From Actinomycetota bacterium (GTDB lineage Bacteria; Actinomycetota; Aquicultoria; Aquicultorales; Aquicultoraceae): a stretch of 64,000 bases of DNA. The notes below the pieces were generated by a model, which worked only from the letters and a program-made list of their open reading frames with translations, did not search any database and was not told where the DNA came from. Location: assembly GCA_018333515.1 (NCBI GenBank), contig JAGXSZ010000005.1:62001-126000 (forward strand), written 5' to 3'. A program made the position numbers and the translations under genes. Positions 60,804-64,000 of the stretch are shown piece after piece (position 1 is the stretch's first letter; every line of letters starts with the position of its first letter).

Positions 60804-61241
60804 TTACTCGACCAGCTCCGCCGCCGCCCTCACCGCCACGACATAGCTATGCGCGCCAAATCCGGAAATCTGGCCGACGACCACCGGCGCTATCACGGAT
60901 TTATGCCTAAACTCTTCGCGCGTGTATATGTTGGTAATATGGACCTCTATGACCGGTATGGCGATACCCGCGATAGCATCCCTGATGGCGATGGAATAGT
61001 GCGTGAAGGCTCCCGGGTTTATGATGATACAATCGAACCCGCCGGCGTCCGCCTGCTGCACGCGGTCGATTATCGCGCCCTCATGGTTCGACTGGAAGAA
61101 TTCCGCCTCCAGCCCTTCCTTGGCGGCCTCCGCCGCTATCATCCGATCTATCGCTTCAAGGGTGTTTTCCCCGTAGAGACCGGTCTCTCTGGTGCCCAAC
61201 ATATTAAGGTTGGGACCGTGAATCACCAGTATGCGACCCAT
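60804..61241 (-). CDS. aroQ: 3-dehydroquinate dehydratase, type II
   Basis: Third step of the shikimate pathway. The 145 residues have LVIHGPNLNMLGTRETGLYG, QSNHEGAIIDRVQQA, and INPGAFTHYSIAIRDA with conserved catalytic Tyr and His. It is two bases past aroB. Confidence 0.96.
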   Translation of the reverse strand: MGRILVIHGPNLNMLGTRETGLYGENTLEAIDRMIAAEAAKEGLEAEFFQSNHEGAIIDRVQQADAGGFDCIIINPGAFTHYSIAIRDAIAGIAIPVIEVHITNIYTREEFRHKSVIAPVVVGQISGFGAHSYVVAVRAAAELVE

Positions 61242-61243
61242 TC

Positions 61244-62362
61244 TTACCCCTCCTTCAGAAATCCTTCGAGCGCCGCAATCAAATCATTATCGTCTACCCT
61301 GCGAACAACGGGATTGCCTACCCCGTCCAGCAGGATGAATACATGCCCGCCCATCGACCGCTTTTTGTCTCTCTCCATGACTTTCATAAACTCATCTATG
61401 CTCGACGCATGCATCGAGGTGGGAAGCGCGTACAGGTCGATGATCCGCCTGTGCAGCTCCACGTCTTTCTTTTCCAACAAGCCCAAGCGTTCGCTCAACT
61501 CGGCGGCGAAGACCATGCCGATAGCTACGGCCTCACCATGGTTGTACCGGTACCCACTGACCGATTCTATGGCGTGACCCAGCGTGTGACCGTAGTTCAA
61601 GACCGCCCGCATACCCAAATCCCGTTCGTCCGCTTCGACGATCTCCGCCTTAATCGAGCAGCTCATCATAACAATCTGTGATAACACATCGACTTCCCGC
61701 GCTTCAATCTCATCCTTTCGCGCCCGCAGCAAACTCAAGAGCGGTTCACCCTTTATGAACGCGTATTTGATTACTTCAGCCATTCCGCACGCGTAATCCC
61801 GCTCGGAGAGCGTGCCCAGTGTGGCAACGTCGATATAGACGAGAGAGGGCTGATAGAACGTGCCTATCATGTTCTTACCGAGCGGGTGGTTTACGGCAAC
61901 CTTCCCACCCACACTACTATCTACCTGCGCTAAAAGCGTGGTCGGCACTTGAACATATGCAATCCCGCGCTCATACGTAGAAGCGACGAACCCCGCGAGG
62001 TCTCCGACGACGCCGCCGCCGAGCGCTATTATCGCGTCCTTGCGCTCGAACCCCTTCTCGATTAACTCGCCATATACCTTCTCGGCCACGCTCAAGGACT
62101 TGGCCTGTTCTCCATCGGGTACCAGAATAAGCTCATAACCGATGCCCTCGACATCGAGCGCCTCTACGACCTGTGAGCCGTAGAAATCCCAAACCTTAGC
62201 GTTGGTAACGAGCGCCGCCCTTACGGGCCCGCATCTCTCTTTTATCGTCTCGGCGATACCGTGCAATATCCGATCGCCGATATATATCTTATAACTTCTG
62301 TCGCCGAGAGTGACGTCGACCACGTTTTTAATCAATTGCCAATCCCCGCACCTCGAACTCAT
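61244..62362 (-). CDS. aroB: 3-dehydroquinate synthase
   Basis: Second step of the shikimate pathway, zinc and NAD dependent. The 372 residues include VPTTLLAQVDSSVGGKVAVN, LGKNMIGTFYQP, GGGVVGDLAGFVAS, and NYGHTLGHAIES. The N-terminus overlaps aroK by 35 bases. A TTG at 62335 with GGGGA upstream or a GTG at 62323 could be the true start. Confidence 0.95.
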   Translation of the reverse strand: MSSRCGDWQLIKNVVDVTLGDRSYKIYIGDRILHGIAETIKERCGPVRAALVTNAKVWDFYGSQVVEALDVEGIGYELILVPDGEQAKSLSVAEKVYGELIEKGFERKDAIIALGGGVVGDLAGFVASTYERGIAYVQVPTTLLAQVDSSVGGKVAVNHPLGKNMIGTFYQPSLVYIDVATLGTLSERDYACGMAEVIKYAFIKGEPLLSLLRARKDEIEAREVDVLSQIVMMSCSIKAEIVEADERDLGMRAVLNYGHTLGHAIESVSGYRYNHGEAVAIGMVFAAELSERLGLLEKKDVELHRRIIDLYALPTSMHASSIDEFMKVMERDKKRSMGGHVFILLDGVGNPVVRRVDDNDLIAALEGFLKEG

Positions 62363-62855
62363 TTAGAATCTCGTCAACGACCGCGTCGATCTCCTTATCC
62401 GTTGTCTCAACGGTCACGTCCGCCACTTCCGTGTAGAACGGCTCCCGTCCGGCTAAGAGGCGTTCTATCTCGGTTAACGGGTCATCCGCTCTTAATAGCG
62501 GTCTCTTGTCCCCCGTATCACCGACCCGCTTCAATATCTCCGACGGTTCCGTCTTCAAATATACGACCGTCGCCGCGTTTTTCAGCCGTTTCCTATTCGC
62601 CTCGGATATGACGACGCCGCCGCCGCATGAGAGGACGACCCTGTCTTCACCCAAAAACTCCGCCAGCACCTCGGCTTCGCTTCCGCGAAATGCCGCTTCG
62701 CCTTCGGCCTCGAAGACCTCGGCGATGCTTCTACCAGCCCTGTCTTCTACAACGCTATCGATATCGACAAACCGGTAGCCGGTTCTTCTCGCTAAATTTC
62801 GCCCGATCGTGGTCTTTCCCGACCCCATAAAACCGACGAGCGCGATGGTCGTCAA
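62328..62855 (-). CDS. aroK: Shikimate kinase
   Basis: A P-loop kinase of 175 residues that phosphorylates shikimate. ATP motif IALVGFMGSGKTTIGRNLAR at residues about 4-23, substrate region DIDSVVEDRAGRSIAEVFE, and VVLSCGGGVV. ATGA overlap with the aroC stop. Confidence 0.95.
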   Translation of the reverse strand: MTTIALVGFMGSGKTTIGRNLARRTGYRFVDIDSVVEDRAGRSIAEVFEAEGEAAFRGSEAEVLAEFLGEDRVVLSCGGGVVISEANRKRLKNAATVVYLKTEPSEILKRVGDTGDKRPLLRADDPLTEIERLLAGREPFYTEVADVTVETTDKEIDAVVDEILNEFEVRGLAID

Positions 62856-64000
62856 CTCTTCAACCTCTTCAAATAGTGTGTATAGGCCGCCTTGGTATCG
62901 ATGAGCGCGTCTCCACCGAATTTCCGCAACAGCGCTTCGGCGATTTCGAACGCGACCACGGCTTCACCGATAACGGCCGCCGCCGGGACCGCGCAGACAT
63001 CCGAGCGCTCCTTAACCGCGTCGACCGCCTCTTTCGAGACGATATCGACCGTCTTAAGCGGCTGCATCAGGGTTGGAATCGGCTTCATCGCCGCCCTGGC
63101 GATGACGACGCCGCCGTTGGTCATGCCGCCCTCGATACCGCCCGCGCGGTTGGTCTTCCTATAATAGCCGCGTTCAGGCTCATAAAATATTTCATCGTGG
63201 GCTTGGGAACCTCGCTTTTGCGCAAGCTCAAAACCCTCGCCAATCTCGACACCCTTTATCGCTTGGACGCCCATGAGCGCGCGCGCCAACCTCGCGTCCA
63301 GCCGCTCTTCCCAGGAGGCATATCCGCCCAATCCGGGAGGACAGCCGTATACGAGCACTTCAAAAACACCGCCAACGGTATCCTTGGTTCTCTTCGCGTC
63401 CTCGATGAGCGCGACCATCCGCGCCTCCGCGCCGGCGTCGACGCAACGCGCCGGCGATTCATCTATGCTCGCGAGATCCCCAGGCTCGGGCAGCTCGTTT
63501 ATGGTCGCCGCCACCTCGCCAATCGAAACGACGTGGCTAAGAACGTCTATTCCGAATTCGCGCAAAAATATTTTGGCGATAGCCCCGGCGGCCACCCTCG
63601 CGGCCGTCTCTCGCGCGCTCGAACGCTCTAATATGTTGCGGATATCGCCCTGCCCGGTCTTAAGGACACCGCTCAAATCGGCATGCCCGGGACGAGGCTG
63701 AGTTACCCTTTCATCTTCGACATCCATATCGACCGGCCCTATCGACATCGTCGTCGTCCAGTTGGCCCGGTCGCGGTTGTCAATCTTGAGCGCTATCGGC
63801 GAGCCGAGCGACAAGCCGAACCGGACGCCGCTCAAAATCTCGGCCACGTCCTTTTCTATCGCCATCCGGCCGCCCCTGCCAAAACCTAATTGCCGGCGGG
63901 CCAACTCCGCATCGATAGATTCTTTTCTTATTTCAACACCCGCCGGAAGCCCTTCGACTATCGCGACAAGCGCCGGCCCATGTGATTCACCGGCGGTAAC
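62852..64000 (-). CDS. aroC: Chorismate synthase (N-terminus cut by window edge)
   Basis: Last shikimate-pathway enzyme, FMN dependent. The coding sequence runs past position 64000. The residues next to the edge are VTAGESHGPALVAIVEGLPA, which follows only about 5 residues after the usual start. RRQLGFGRGGRMAIEKD, RPGHADLSGVLK, SSARETAARVAAGA and GGIEGGMTNGG confirm the family. ATGA overlap with aroK at its stop. Confidence 0.96.
   Translation of the reverse strand, partial: VTAGESHGPALVAIVEGLPAGVEIRKESIDAELARRQLGFGRGGRMAIEKDVAEILSGVRFGLSLGSPIALKIDNRDRANWTTTMSIGPVDMDVEDERVTQPRPGHADLSGVLKTGQGDIRNILERSSARETAARVAAGAIAKIFLREFGIDVLSHVVSIGEVAATINELPEPGDLASIDESPARCVDAGAEARMVALIEDAKRTKDTVGGVFEVLVYGCPPGLGGYASWEERLDARLARALMGVQAIKGVEIGEGFELAQKRGSQAHDEIFYEPERGYYRKTNRAGGIEGGMTNGGVVIARAAMKPIPTLMQPLKTVDIVSKEAVDAVKERSDVCAVPAAAVIGEAVVAFEIAEALLRKFGGDALIDTKAAYTHYLKRLKS

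Noticed and set aside
1-64000. CRISPR arrays, rRNA genes, prophage, insertion sequences with transposase
   Set aside because: I looked for regularly spaced repeats, rRNA signatures, capsid/terminase-like proteins and DDE transposases and found none. The only tyrosine recombinase is XerD in its housekeeping context.

Overview
The window is about 64 kb of moderately GC-rich bacterial DNA that looks like the chromosome of a deep-branching, probably anaerobic actinobacterium (Aquicultoria/OPB41/Geothermincolia-like; this placement is inference). The main evidence is gene order. On the minus strand, tlyA, nadK, recN, steA-like, mctB-like, pyrG, NUDIX hydrolase, xerD, scpA and scpB follow the order known from Mycobacterium and other Actinobacteria. 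A DUF3866 protein, an oxygen-independent cobalamin pathway and an archaeal-type fructose-bisphosphate aldolase/phosphatase fit a deep-branching anaerobe.

Layout. (1) 1-4.25 kb is accessory and lower in GC: the end of a TPR protein, a small unknown protein, a MazEF-type pair, a degraded tRNA-Ala-like sequence, a VapBC pair with a near-consensus promoter, and a 1.8-kb islet. The islet is bounded by 29-bp direct repeats derived from the 3' end of a tRNA-Ala(TGC)-like gene. It carries one gene, which joins a DUF429/RNase H-like domain to an RlmJ-like methyltransferase domain. (2) 4.26-19.26 kb is a compact minus-strand cobalamin operon, from cobU (preceded by the 5' half of a B12-riboswitch-like element) to cobK and a DUF2007 gene: cobU, cbiP, cbiB, cobO, pduX-like, cobD, cbiA, cbiX-cbiC fusion, cbiD, cbiE, cbiL, cbiF, cbiG, cobJ, cobK. 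No cbiT, cobS or cobT is present. (3) 19.46-22.5 kb is a second accessory islet between rluB and scpB, which are neighbours in other Actinobacteria: a truncated C5-DNA-methyltransferase end, HEPN-MNT, a guanidinium exporter and a second MazEF pair. (4) 22.6-36.8 kb holds scpBA, trpS, an M50 protease, a CBS-DHH-polyA polymerase, nucleoside catabolism genes (pdp, deoB), FBP aldolase/phosphatase, a DivIVA-like/roadblock-like fusion, xerD, a NUDIX hydrolase and DUF3866. (5) 36.9-51.5 kb holds an M20 peptidase, pyrG, an envelope-glycan group (GT4-like prenyl-phosphate transferase, giant membrane phosphatase-like protein, GT4, GT2), mctB-like, steA-like, a LytM-like protein, recN, nadK and tlyA. (6) 51.5-64 kb holds dxs, polyprenyl synthase, xseB, nusB, accC, a pyruvate-carboxylase-B/AccB fusion, a 526-bp structured intergenic region, efp, an M24 peptidase, and aroQ-aroB-aroK-aroC, with aroC cut by the window edge.

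The core genes look ordinary and complete. The interest lies in the two accessory islets. Four toxin-antitoxin-like pairs, a tRNA-anchored cargo gene of unusual domain composition and a methyltransferase remnant all lie within the first 22.5 kb, on either side of the cobalamin operon. Start sites were chosen from Shine-Dalgarno sequences and family lengths, so several differ from the longest possible reading frame.
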